A stretch of DNA of 64,000 nt, taken from positions 868,001 to 932,000 of the forward strand of contig JAHBBC010000012.1 of NCBI GenBank assembly GCA_019915015.1, given 5' to 3'. Positions 44,779 through 58,216 of this stretch are shown here, piece after piece. The notes below the pieces were generated by a model. It searched no databases. It worked only from the letters and a program-made list of their open reading frames with translations, and was not told the origin of the DNA. This stretch comes from Auriscalpium vulgare (Eukaryota > Basidiomycota > Agaricomycetes > Russulales > Auriscalpiaceae). Both the position numbers and the translations under genes were made by a program. Each line of letters starts with the position of its first letter. Positions within the stretch are counted from its first letter, which is position 1.

Positions 44779-45290
44779 CATGTCGCTCTCCCGCACCGTG
44801 CGCTCCCTCTCGTCCGCTACCCGCGCCCGCGCCTTCACCACCTCCGCCCGGACACTCGGTCCAAGTCACACACCTACGCATCCCCCGTCGCCTTCCCCTT
44901 CCTCCCCGCCAACGCGCTCCCCAAAAAGCCTGCGCGCACCAAGGGTCTGACCGAGATCCGCGGCCCTTACTACTTCCCCGTCACGCGCACCTACCTCGAC
45001 GAGCTGCTCTCCGACTGGGGCGAGTACGTCGACGGCGGCAAGTTCGGCGGCGGCTCCTGAGTCTCGCTCATGCCCGAGGACCGCTTGCGCGGCCTCATCG
45101 ACGTCGCGCACAAGCACGGTGGGCTGGCCCCTCCAGCCCCACTCTCGGTGACCCCGGCCGCGCTCGGCAGATTGCTACGTGAGCACGGGCGGGTGCATCG
45201 AGCGCGTGCTCGCCGCGTCCGCCGGGGACAAGGATGTCGAAGTACCTCCGGAAGGCCAAGGACGTCTTGTCACCTTCCAGGATTAACTCG
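44779..45290 (+). pseudogene. Decayed phosphosulfolactate synthase-like (HSA32/ComA family) gene
   Basis: From ATG 44779 a mitochondrial-type presequence (MSLSRTVRSLSSATRARAF) runs into the wrong frame. The body continues in another frame: FPFLPANALPKKP, TEIRGPYYFP, DWGEYVDGGKFGGGS. A TGA at 45058-45060 interrupts GGS-(F)-SLMPEDRLRGLIDVAHKHG; a three-base insertion would explain it. An intron (~45120-45170) leads to CYVSTGGCIERVLAASAGDKD, then a second frameshift near 45238 precedes SKYLRKAKD. The rest of the TIM barrel (over half the ~280 residue family length) is absent. YVDGxKFxGGS and YVSTGG are hallmarks of the ComA/heat-stress-associated 32 family. It faces the chitinase gene 130 bp away. 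Confidence 0.75.
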
Positions 45291-45417
45291 CTGCCCGCCT
45301 TGTGTGGGTGGGGCCGAGAGCACCTGGTGCAAGATATAGATACCGGAATTGCCTGTTTATGCAGTACCGGATCTTAAAAATACAACCAATGGACGTTATG
45401 ACCCTCCTCCTCATTAC

Positions 45418-48036
<2,619 letters not shown>

Positions 48037-51000
48037 CGTGAGTCTTCCCTGCGACGGAGAACCGCCGGGACATGGACTCGCTGTCTACATCTTATACCTG
48101 CCGTCGAGCAGCGCAAGGGATCAGACGACTCTTGCACAGATATGCGTGCTGGAAAAAGAGAACGTCAGGTAAATGGCTTATCGGTTGGAGAAGGACGGGA
48201 GCCATGCGCTTCAGAAGGTTGCCAGCAAAGCCAGCTGTTACCCATACCGAGCCAGCTGAGACTTGGCAGCTAGTCTGAGATAGACGTGGAAATGCATGCA
48301 GCGTGGAGCAGGCGGCATGGGCGATCTCTGTAGACTGACCATATGGATACAGAGGATTGTCCGCCACGACAAGTACACAAGGCGAAACGAGCGCGTCTTC
48401 GCGACCATCACTGATCACGTGGGATTTCCTTGCTATCCCCTAGTAGTTATCTGTATGCCCGGCCTCGCGTGCACAGGCCACGCATTTAGGAAAGCAGGAA
48501 AAGACGATCCTGAATATATTAGAGCGCCCCACGCTGTTACTCTAGCATCAGTCACACACTCAAGCGAATTATGAGAGAACGCACCGGCAGACAGACGTCG
48601 CCGAATGGCCAACGCAGAACGTCGTGGTGTAATCGCACAGAGCTTCCGGGAAGGTTGCAATCTTGGGCATTAGCTGAGAAATGCGTAATCTTTATCTGTG
48701 AGGGAAGGATTCGAGGAGCGACTGATACGCACCGAACTGCCCTTCCCGTAGCCATGCGGCAAGCTTCCAGCGCGGCGCGCAGAGCTCCCGTAGTCGTCCA
48801 CCGTCGCGGTGTGCTCGTCCGACCATCTCCATCAATCAAGGCTGGGCACCCGCTGACAGCGAACGCAGGCGTATTCGCGTCCAGCATCGGCCTGGAGTAG
48901 TGTTGCGTGGATGCGCGTACGACGTGGGCCGCAACAACACCTCCGCGACGCGCTCTCGGCGGATCTTGGACGCTGAGTGCTCTACATAACTACTCGCGCG
49001 ACTCTGCCAGCTTGTTTCAATGGCGTATGTTCACCCGATAGCTCGGCGACGCCGGCTTGAAGAAGCGGCCCTCGCACAATGGTGACGATGAGATGGCTTA
49101 ATCCAAATTAGATGTCGAAGCAATGAGACTGAGAGAACACACGGACCAGAGATAGGCCTAGACGCGCGCCCCTCCCTCAAGCTCTCGAGCAGTGGAGATC
49201 CACTGCGGCTCATCTCCAGTGGCAATCGCTTCTCCGGACACCCAATTGTCCCCACAGGGCCGGTGTTTGTTCCTCGAAGCTTGCGCGACTGGTGAAGAAT
49301 GGAGACGGCTGGGTATCACGATGGAAAGACTGACATCAGAGTTAGTGTGACATGTCGTCGTGACTAGCCCTAGCGTTGTACTCGTTTCATGCGCAAAGTC
49401 GACAACGTCCCGGGCCAACATGTATAGCATCTTGCAAGTGGAAACACGGTGGCCTTTTGCATGACGTGGCGCCGTTTTCAGCGTCTACGCCAGTCAGGAA
49501 AGACTTGGAAGGGGGGGAGATCATGACACGCGATTCGACATTTGTTCAGCAAGCCACCAAGACGACCTGAACTCGGAGAACGAGCCAGATGGCTTTTGAT
49601 TTCAGGTGAGCCAGAAGATTGTGGGCTTCAGAGAAACTCTATGAAGGGAGGCTATGTGATGGCAAAGTGCAAGTTATGGACAAGCGCGCGTCTCACCGCC
49701 CACGGTGGCCACTCGCAGCACGCCGCTCTTCTTTGTTCACAACTCTCAGATGCTCGCCATCGCCGCACTGCATTAACGTGGGCCGCACGGCCGATGTATA
49801 GAAGTTCCTATACCCTACACCTCATCCGCCTCATGGCTGCCCCTGGCAGTTACTAACTATGGTTGCGTGAGTCTCTCGTCGCGTTGAAGGGACTCGAAAT
49901 TTGGATGGCTGATATACGGCAGTGTACCATCCCAGCACCGTTGCACTCTCGAAAGTACGAATCGCAAATTCAACCGGGCTTCTTCGTGTTCTAAATCAGT
50001 CGGTAGGAGTCCGCGATATCGAGGGTATTGGTACCCACCTAGGTGTTGGGATATTCGCTGTCGGGTCCCATGTTCGGGTTCGTCCTGTCCTGCGGCACCG
50101 TATGGCCCTGAAGCTGAATTGAAGAGCGTCGGCTGGCCGCTGTGGAGACAGACTCGGTATTGCGCCGCGATTAGAGGTCAGTCTGCTTGCACTGTCATTG
50201 GCAAAATACCGCTAATGATTCAGCAGGTCGCCAGTTTCTGTGGGGACGAAGGAATCTTTGCGTCGCAATGTCAACGCTGGCAACGTCCTGCTCGGTCACC
50301 CTGAGGCTCGCAAGGGAGGGAGGGCTTCATCGTCAACGTGGAGTTTGCGGATAAGGTCGACCGTGCGGAAGTGCAGGCTGAGCCCGTGCCTCCCGTTCCC
50401 TGGGCAGCGGACGCCGGGGACATATAGTTCGTCGCCCACTATGTGATTGAGGACGACATTCAAGTAAGGCATGCCGGTGACCTCTCCTTGCCGAGTGTTC
50501 GATTGACGCTCTTTGAATTATGCTGTCAGGGGACGCTTCAGTTCATAGCCGTCGATTTGTTGAACACAATCACCACAGGCGTCCCGATGGAGCACCGCGC
50601 TCGAGTCGTTCATCTGGGTGCTGGGATACAGCGCGCAGCGCACACGTGTCAGGGGGCATCCAAATACCGTCGAACTTCAGCGAGACTCGACGTGGACGAC
50701 ACCAAAAGTGCCGGGATGAAAGCCGCTAGCATTTATCCGAACCGCCGTCGAGAAGACCACGTCCTTCCCTGCTGTTGATATCTCTTCGAATACCAGCAGA
50801 TGAATTGGCGAAAAAATATATCGACACCGGTCCTGTCGATGCAGTAGCGGCGTTCCTGTTTCCCACCAAAAGAGCAGTGTCTGCAGTGCTCCTGCTTTCA
50901 CCTACATTTACGGTATATCTCCGACTTGGAAATAATTTCTGAGCATGTTTCTGTCTCGCACGGAGCGCACTAGAATTCCCGATGAGGTCCTCTGCGGACG

Positions 51001-52237
51001 AGATACGTGTGACAGACCGCTAGCCAGAGATGTTGCGCCATAAGGTCAGGCTACCGGGGGGCGTGGCGCGTCTGCGGTCACCGGTTGTCTTCGCGAACGG
51101 CGATCATGGGGGGGGGATCAACGGGTGTCGCGGTCAGCGTGCGTGCCCCCATACCGTAAGAGTCGCCACTGGAATAGTGCAGCGCCCCGCTCGCTGTCAC
51201 TGTCACTCCAGAATCCGTCAAACAAGCTCACGCAATGGACGTCCGAGGCAGGGAAGTTCAAGATTCTGCCCCGTAATATATATATAGCTGCAGGTCCTTA
51301 TTGTATTGTGAGGGTATCGACGTCAAAGTAGGAAGCGCACACACCATGCCGGAGGCCGATGTCCCTGAGACTTAAGCCGTTCGTTGCAAGCGATGAAAGG
51401 TAATAGCGATTGACGAAGCGTGCTCAACGCACGGCGGCCCGACTCGGATGCGAAAGGACGTCGTTCCGCTTGCTCCTCGTGCGGGCGGCGGTATATGCAT
51501 ATCCTCTATTTCCGGATAATCAGCAAGATGGGTGTAAAAACCAATCAGCGGGTGGTCGAGTGAGTGAGGCGGAGGACTTGCTGACCGGAAGGTAGTCACA
51601 GCATGCGGTTCTGTCCAGCCAGGCTGATACGCTTCCCAGAACCAGATCACGTCAGGTGCCACACACGCCGGGAGGCAGAATTTCGAGGTCGCCTGGCCGC
51701 AGAAATCAGGGATCATAGCCCGAATACCTCAACAGCGGGACGTACCTTTCCAGCGCATATGCATTGTCGGCCATCTCGCCAAACCCACCGATGGGGGTAT
51801 TCATCACCATAAGACAACCCCTAAGCGGTGCGTGCAACGGCATAGGAAAACTTAGGACATGGAGACCCCACGGCGCCCACAGTGACCGATCAAAGGACGA
51901 GGCGGGCGTACAGGCACGGTTAAGGTTGACTTTTCGGGCAACGCCCATAGAATGCAGCTTGATATGCGCCCGCGTTATGTCACGGCGGCGAGTCGACGGG
52001 ATTTCAAATCTGGCGGCGCGTCAGCAAAACTGGCGCACGGCGAAATCGAAGATAAAAAAGGGGGATTGTATACAGTAAGTATTTACAGACGGATTACAGG
52101 GATAAGAGCCAGCGATAGTCTGGTCCGTCCGAGCAGCAAGTCTCCGGCCATACCACAGCGCACACTATACCACAGAGCCAAGGTCGCCCTCGGCCGCAGT
52201 TGCTGACAGGTTTCTAACGGGATCTGCGCGCGCGCCG
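48037..52237. other. Gene-poor 4.2 kb
   Basis: No recognisable gene. Minus-strand open stretches at 51948-51706 and 51716-51372 abut in two frames and read like coding sequence (Trp/Pro/His-rich, with ALERYVPLLRYSGYDP), but I do not recognise them. Plus-strand frames at 49922-50122, 50119-50304 and 50443-50778 are similar. The region could hold one or two decayed genes. A poly-G run of 8 lies near 51110. Confidence 0.4.
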
Positions 52238-53595
52238 TCAGATGGAGTCGGATGAGAAGAGGAGGAGGAAGTGGGCCGCACCGAAATAGGGGTGTTGCTG
52301 GGCCTCGCGGGCGGTGAGGCGTTCTTGGTGGTCGTAGCGGAGGAGCTTGTCCAGGAAGTCGATCGCCTCGTTAGTGATGTATCGCTGGTTCTCGGACGTG
52401 GTGAAGCGCGACCACGCCTTGCGCCCGTATCTGCACGACAGACAGCAATAACATGCGATCAGCACTCGATGGCTGGGACACAAAAGCAGAGCACGCACCG
52501 TCCGAGGATATCGTCGTACTGCGCGTCGAGCTCGATATCGTACTTCTCCAGGTACGCGTACAGCTCGTCCGTGCCGAGGACCTTCGTGATCTTCACGAGC
52601 TGGTCGTAGTTGTCGTGCCCGTGGAAGAAGGGCTCCTTGCGGAAGATCTAGACCGGCGCGGCTGAGCGAGGCTCGCCAAGCGGCACGCAGTGTCTGGGCG
52701 ACGCACCATGGACGCAAACATGCACCCGAAGCTCCACATGTCCAGGCTGTAGTCGTACTCTTGAAAGTCGACGAGCAGCTCTGGGCCCTTGAAGTAGCGC
52801 GACGCGACGCGCACGTTGTACTGGGTCTTCGGGTGGTAAAACTCCGCCAAGCCCCAGTCAATCAGCCGTAGCTGAAGACGTTGTCAGCGGCCGAATACGC
52901 ATGAGCGTGGCGGGTCGAGATACCTTGCGCCGCTCGTGGTCTATCATGACGTTATGCGGCTTCACATCCCGGTGCATGATGCCTTTGGAGTGGCAGAAGT
53001 CGAGCGCCTGCAGAGCGATATGATATGTGGAGTGATGGGCGTGCCGGTGGAGACGCACCTTGAGCAGCTCGAACATGTAAAAGCGGACATCGTTGTCCCC
53101 GAACCGCGGATAAAGGACCTTAAAGTCTACATTGTGCACGTACTCCGTGATGAGGCTGGGAATCTTGGACAGCGGGTCGCGGACGACGTCGAGGAGGGCG
53201 ACGATATTCGGGCCGCCCGCCAGATTCTGCAGGATTTTGATCTCGCGCTTGATTTTCTTTTTCTTGACGGGCTTGAGCACCTTGATGATGCACTTCTCGT
53301 CGTTCACGATGTTGACGCCTTCGAAGACCTGCGGGGCCAGGGTCGTCAGCGCGATTGCGCAGATCGCGACGGGGCTCCTTACGCACCTCAGAGTACTTGC
53401 CCCGCCCCACCTTGCGCACGATCTCGTAGTGATCCTGCGAGCCCCACTGGACCTGGAGGTTGTCTGGGGGACGGCATGAGGGGCGCTCGTACGAGGAGAA
53501 ATGCGACACTGACCGTACTCGTGCCATGCGGGGCCGAGCTTGCCGTTCACGTCGGTATAAACCCGCGCGACGGACGTGTTCGCGGCTCTGCCCAT
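52238..53595 (-). CDS. CKA1: Casein kinase II catalytic (alpha) subunit
   Basis: Seven exons, 53595-53514, 53463-53387, 53328-53059, 53007-52924, 52871-52707, 52647-52499 and 52430-52238, encode 339 aa, the usual CK2-alpha length. The kinase phosphorylates acidic Ser/Thr sites in nucleus and cytosol. Diagnostic features are: the glycine loop [11 protein letters not shown], the basic stretch [13 protein letters not shown] with the catalytic Lys just before it, [12 protein letters not shown], the CK2-specific [10 protein letters not shown] (DWG in place of DFG), and RYFKGPELL. The N-terminus [15 protein letters not shown] is the CK2 segment that packs against the activation loop and gives constitutive activity. 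The short tail ends [11 protein letters not shown]. The promoter lies in 53596-54401, shared with the divergent SET gene. Confidence 0.97.
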
Positions 53596-54401
53596 CTGGG
53601 AGGCAATGAGGGTCGGCCGGAGGCAGAGACGATCGCAGTGGTGCGCAGAGCTCACTTTCCAGGCGCGTGGCGAGCGCAAGGCAGTGCGATTTATTAGGCA
53701 GTCGTCTCCCACGCTGCTCTGTGGCAACGACTATCACAACCAAAATAGGGGCACAAAGTCTGGTCCAAACTTGATGTCGAATGCTCAGCTTGGTGATTGA
53801 GGGAAATATGTCCAAGATTTGGCCAGATGATATACAACTGTTTTGGAAAAGGTTATCTCCATCGCGACAGGCAGCTCTTAAGTGACGAATTTCGGTTCAT
53901 CGCGCTCGCGCGACTATGTGCCCAAACTCATCAATATGGCCCTCAGATACACTCAAGACCTGGACAAGTACGACTAGCGAGCTGCCTACGCTCAGTTCAG
54001 TCTTCAAGCGTCGCAGCATATACGACCTAGCCATTGTTTTGCATTTCTCGCATTTCTTGGATTTTCCGAATTTACGCTCGCGGTTTCACACGCGCGGACC
54101 AACTTCTCGAAAACGGCTACATATAAGCGCCGACATTTGTCATTTAGTAATCCGGAAGTCTTTTAGAGCTTTGAATTCAACGCCTTAGCCCGAGCCCGGT
54201 CCTCTCCAAGGTCATCCCGGTTTGGTGTTATTGTGCCGCCACTGCGTGGGCATGGGCATGGGCTCTCTGGCGGACATAAAGGGAGGGGGGGGATATTGCA
54301 TCTTTTAGAAATAAATATTATTTTATTTTAAGTCTTGGCTGATTTGGACCTGGTGTCCACCAACTCCTGACGCCCACCATACCTTCACCACCCGGTGCTG
54401 C
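53596..54401. promoter_or_regulatory. Divergent intergenic region, CK2-alpha / SET protein
   Basis: 806 bp between two divergent start codons. It is AT-rich at 54290-54335 (tattattttattttaa) with a G-run at 54280-54292. It must hold both promoters. No coding feature is supported. Confidence 0.5.
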
Positions 54402-54989
54402 ATGCCTTCAGATCGAGCGCCTCCAAAGGGGTGGCCAGATACGCTGCAGTACCTGCCGGCCTGTGTCTACCACTCGTCGGTGCCGCCTGCCATCCGATCC
54501 TTCATCGACGGCGCCCCGTCGCGTCCTCGCGGGCACCTGCACACACCGCCCGCGCGAACGTGCGCCATCCGGGCGATATCCACGCCCTCGCACCCCGCGC
54601 ACGGGCAGCGCGGGCTGTTCGCACTGGGCACGATCGCGGCGCGGACGCTCATCGTCGAGTACGTGGGCGAGATCCACTGCGACGCGCGGGCGGAGTCGGA
54701 CTACGACCTGTCGCTGCACCGGCTGGCGGACGGGACGAGCGTCGGGGTGGATGCGCAGCGCATGGGGAACGAGGCGCGGTTCGTGAACGACTTCCGGGGC
54801 ATCAGGGCCAAGCCGAATGCGGAGTTCGGGGAGCAGAGGACGGCGGCGGGCGAGCTGAGGATGGGCGTGTGGAGCCTGGGCGAGCGGATAAAGAAGGGGG
54901 AGGAGATTGTAGTCTCGTACGGGAAGGCGTGGTGGCAGACGAGGGGCTTATCGGACGCGCGGGCGGCCGCATGGGCGAGCGGGCGATGA
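54402..54989 (+). CDS. SET-domain protein, probable lysine methyltransferase
   Basis: Single exon, 195 aa. The SET core is visible: QRGLFALGTIAARTLIVEYVGE (residues ~68-90), VGVDAQRMGNEARFVNDF (the cofactor-binding NxxRFxN pseudoknot strand), and KKGEEIVVSYGKAWW. The order resembles small SET proteins such as plant ATXR5/6, with RFVNDFRG where most SET proteins have NHSC. Classical pre-SET and post-SET Cys clusters are absent. It would methylate histone or non-histone lysines; the target is not deducible. The first Met (54402) gives a Pro/His-rich N-terminus of ~60 residues. Confidence 0.82.
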   Translation: MPSDRAPPKGWPDTLQYLPACVYHSSVPPAIRSFIDGAPSRPRGHLHTPPARTCAIRAISTPSHPAHGQRGLFALGTIAARTLIVEYVGEIHCDARAESDYDLSLHRLADGTSVGVDAQRMGNEARFVNDFRGIRAKPNAEFGEQRTAAGELRMGVWSLGERIKKGEEIVVSYGKAWWQTRGLSDARAAAWASGR

Positions 54990-55749
54990 GGAACGCGCAT
55001 CGGCCAGCGGACATCGTTCGTTTCAGGGGATTCATCTCACGTCGAGGGCGAGATTCGATTCACGGCCTGCGCATCGCGGGACACGAGGCTGATTCGCCCA
55101 GAGCCCGCCGTGCGCGTCGCGTGTGCTTTGGTGGACACAGCGGGAGATCAATGGATCTGGGGTGACACCGAAATGCAAATGAGTCGCACCGCTCGAGTCG
55201 GGTGCGGGTCGTGTGCGGCCTGCGAGGCGGGCCTTTGTTCTGTCACTGATCAGGGCGCGCAGATGGCTTCGCGAACCGCTGCGCACGACATGACTAACCG
55301 CGCTACGTCGAGCCGGGAAATAAGCGCAACACTCACTAAAGTCATATTGGAAGACGGAGAGCTGCTGAGTCTGTATATTTGGGGCGGGGAAAAAATCCAA
55401 GGTTACGACCAAATGAGTCCAGGCGAGCGATAGACCCCTTGATGTATTTTTGTGCTGCGAGATGAATGAGCCATGAAGTACAATGAAAGATTCGATGGGC
55501 GAAGAGATCTAGGGACAGCACCTGAGGAGAGCCCATGCGGGCAATGTGCCCATGCGGCGTGGGCAGCATTTCGTGACAATGAATGGGCCACTCCATCGTC
55601 GCCGTCGAGGTAGGGAATAGCAGGACCCAGCGGAGTAGTTGGGCAGCGCGGCGGACGCGACGCGTTTGGGCCACGTGTGCGAGCCAAACAGAGCCAAGCG
55701 CGTGACCGAAATTTCCAGTGCGCCTTTGCCATTGACCACAACGGCTGCA
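54990..55749. other. Spacer upstream of MDJ1
   Basis: 760 bp. The minus-strand frame at 55342-56163 overlaps the MDJ1 first exon in antisense and is a shadow. The promoter of MDJ1 is expected here. Nothing else seen. Confidence 0.5.
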
Positions 55750-57545
55750 ATGCACGCCCGCATCTCTCCCCAGGGCATACACTCTTTCATCTCTTTCTAC
55801 TCTTGCACCCACCCCTCCGCCAAGTCTTTCCCCAGGACCCGCACCCTCTGCCTCCAGGGCCGCGCAGCTCTCGCCTCGTCTCGGAATCACATCCCAAAAG
55901 TGCGCCCCGCTTTGCACCCATATGCGCCGCTCATTGAACTCTCCGTCTCCCAGCGCCACTTCCACGCCTCGCGGCCAGCCCTCGCGCCGAAGGACCCGTA
56001 CCAGGTGCTCGGTGTGAAGAAGGATGCAACGCCCGCCGAGATCAAGAAAATCTACTTCTCCGTCCGTTGCAACGTGTCTAAGCGTTCTGCAGCAGCTGAC
56101 GCCCCCGCAGCTAGCGCGCAAATTCCACCCCGACACGAACCCCGACAAAAACGCACAGGACAAGTTCGTCGAGATCCAGGAAGCCTATGACGTGTGTCGC
56201 GTCCCTTGCCTCCTTGCCTTGACGAACACTAACACGTCATTGTCCCCGCAGATCCTCAAAGACGAAAAGAAACGGGCCGCGTACGACCAGTACGGCGCCG
56301 CGTCGCAGCAGCCCGGGTTCGACCCCAGCGCGTTCGGCCGGAATCCCTTCGGCGGCGGGGCCGGGGGTTTCAGCGGGTTCCAAGACTTCGGCAGCGCCTT
56401 TGGCGGCGCGCGCGGACAATCAGACCTCTTCGAGCAGCTCTTCGGCGCGATGGGCGGGCGCGGTCGCGGCCGCGGCTCGCCCTTCCCGGAGAACGCGTCG
56501 GGCGCCGACGTCGAAGCCAGCGTCGGCGTCAGCTTCATGGACGCGGCCAAAGGCACATCGCGGACCGTCAATGTTACGCCTGTGGCGGACTGTGGCACCT
56601 GCACAGGAACAGGGCTGAAGAGCGGGGCCAAGCGCTCGACGTGCACGACGTGCGGTGGGTCGGGCACGCGGACGTTCGTCATCGACAGCGGGTTCCAGAT
56701 GGCGAGCACCTGCCCGACGTGCCAGGGCGCGGGCACCGCGATACCGCGCGGTGGCGAGTGCGGGGACTGCGCGGGGGTCGGCAAAGTCAGGAAGCGCAAG
56801 AGCGTCAAGGTGGAGATTCCGGCCGGTGCGTTGTGCGCTGTCGTGCGCGAGGCGACGCGAGACTAAGGGCGCTGCGCGCGTTACAGGCATCGAGGACGGC
56901 ATGACTATTCGGGTGCCCAATGCGGGCGACGCGCCGATGACGGGCAAGGGCCCGGCTGGGGACCTGCTCGTCCGAGTGAATGTCGCGGCGTCGAAGGTAT
57001 TTAGGCGACAAGGCGCCCACCTCTACCATGAAGCCCGTATACCGCTGCACACGGCTCTTTTGGGCGGCCGGGTGCGCGTTCCGACGCTGGACGGTGACGT
57101 TGATGTGCGCGTGCCGGGCGGCACGCAGCAGGGCGAGGAGATGGTTCTGAAAAGCCGTGGCGTGCCCCCAGTGTTCGGTGGAGAGAAGGGCGACATCTTC
57201 GTTACGTTTGCTGTTCAGCTCCCGAGGTGGGTCCATAATTGTCGAATTACGTTGCTCGGTTGCTGAGCTGGTGGTTCCAGGTCCCTGAGCAAGCGACAGC
57301 GGGAGATCCTGCAGGCGTACGCGGACGACGTCGAGGGCCGAAGTACGGGGACCGTCAAGACGGGCCCTCGAGATCCGCCAGATGGCCCCGCCGCGAACGG
57401 ATCAGCTGGTGGGGCAGCCCCAGGTGCCAACGCACCGGCCGAGGATGACACGAACGGTACGACATCTTTCCCTTCGCCAGCAGCCTCGCGTGGTGGCTGG
57501 CTGTCTCGCGCGTGGAGAAGAATACGAGAGCTCACTCGGACTTGA
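55750..57545 (+). CDS. MDJ1: Mitochondrial DnaJ/Hsp40 co-chaperone
   Basis: Five exons, 55750-56061, 56111-56191, 56252-56825, 56887-57226 and 57281-57545, encode 523 aa. It stimulates mitochondrial Hsp70 in folding and in mtDNA maintenance. A long presequence (~75 residues, ending QRHFHASRP) precedes the J domain, which carries DPYQVLGV and the HPD motif (KFHPDTNPDKN); the first intron cuts the J domain. A Gly/Phe-rich linker follows. Four CxxCxGxG zinc motifs are seen: CGTCTGTG, CTTCGGSG, CPTCQGAG and CGDCAGVG. The two substrate-binding barrels follow, with GDLLVRVNV. The C-terminus is a Pro/Gly/Ala-rich disordered extension ending IRELTRT. All key residues are present. Confidence 0.95.
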
Positions 57546-58216
57546 TTGCACGTTCTCGACACACTATTATCTGCGCTGCGATGTGCGCCACGGCAGGCCC
57601 GAGCGCTGGGGAGCGCGACGCAGAGACATCGGGGGCGGCGAAGGAGAGTGGAGAGCCGGAGAAGCGACGGGCGACTGGCTAGGCGTGTGTAGAGCGTATA
57701 TTCGAATAATGAACCCCCGCTTACCTCTTTTCGTGTCGACGGGGGCGGTCTGGTGACTTGTCGGGTATTTGGACTGACGGCAAGCGTCGAGTCTCGACCG
57801 GGCCCCAGGCTCGTCGCTGGGGCTGTTACGTGCGCGCGCGGCGACGATCTGGCTGCTCATGCTGGGGGCGGGCACGCGGCGGTCGCTGGCTATACGTGGG
57901 CTTGGGAAGACGAGGACGAGAGGCAGGCTCTGAGGGCGATTCGCGTCGGTCTCGATCAGAAGCGGGCCGCGTCTTGCATCCGTCCATGAATGACTCCCTT
58001 CGCAGGTTCGTAAAGCCATCTTACACAAAGCCGTCACAGACGAACGCTATTTGTCTTCCATTGGCACATCAGAGTCTAAAGCCAACCTCTGCACAAGATC
58101 TCTGCAAGATCTTCCACGGAACACTGGTCTTCACGTCCGCCACGCCATGCCGCTGCGTGGCCCCCGCTTTTGCCTGCCACTCCTCCAGCATCCCTTTGGC
58201 GCGCTCGCCTCTATAA
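57546..58216. other. Spacer upstream of MDR transporter
   Basis: 671 bp. A TATAAA at 58212-58217 overlaps the upstream candidate start codon of the next gene. No gene supported. Confidence 0.5.

Noticed and set aside
55342..56163. 273 aa minus-strand open frame
   Set aside because: It overlaps the first exons of MDJ1 in antisense and shows no domain signature.
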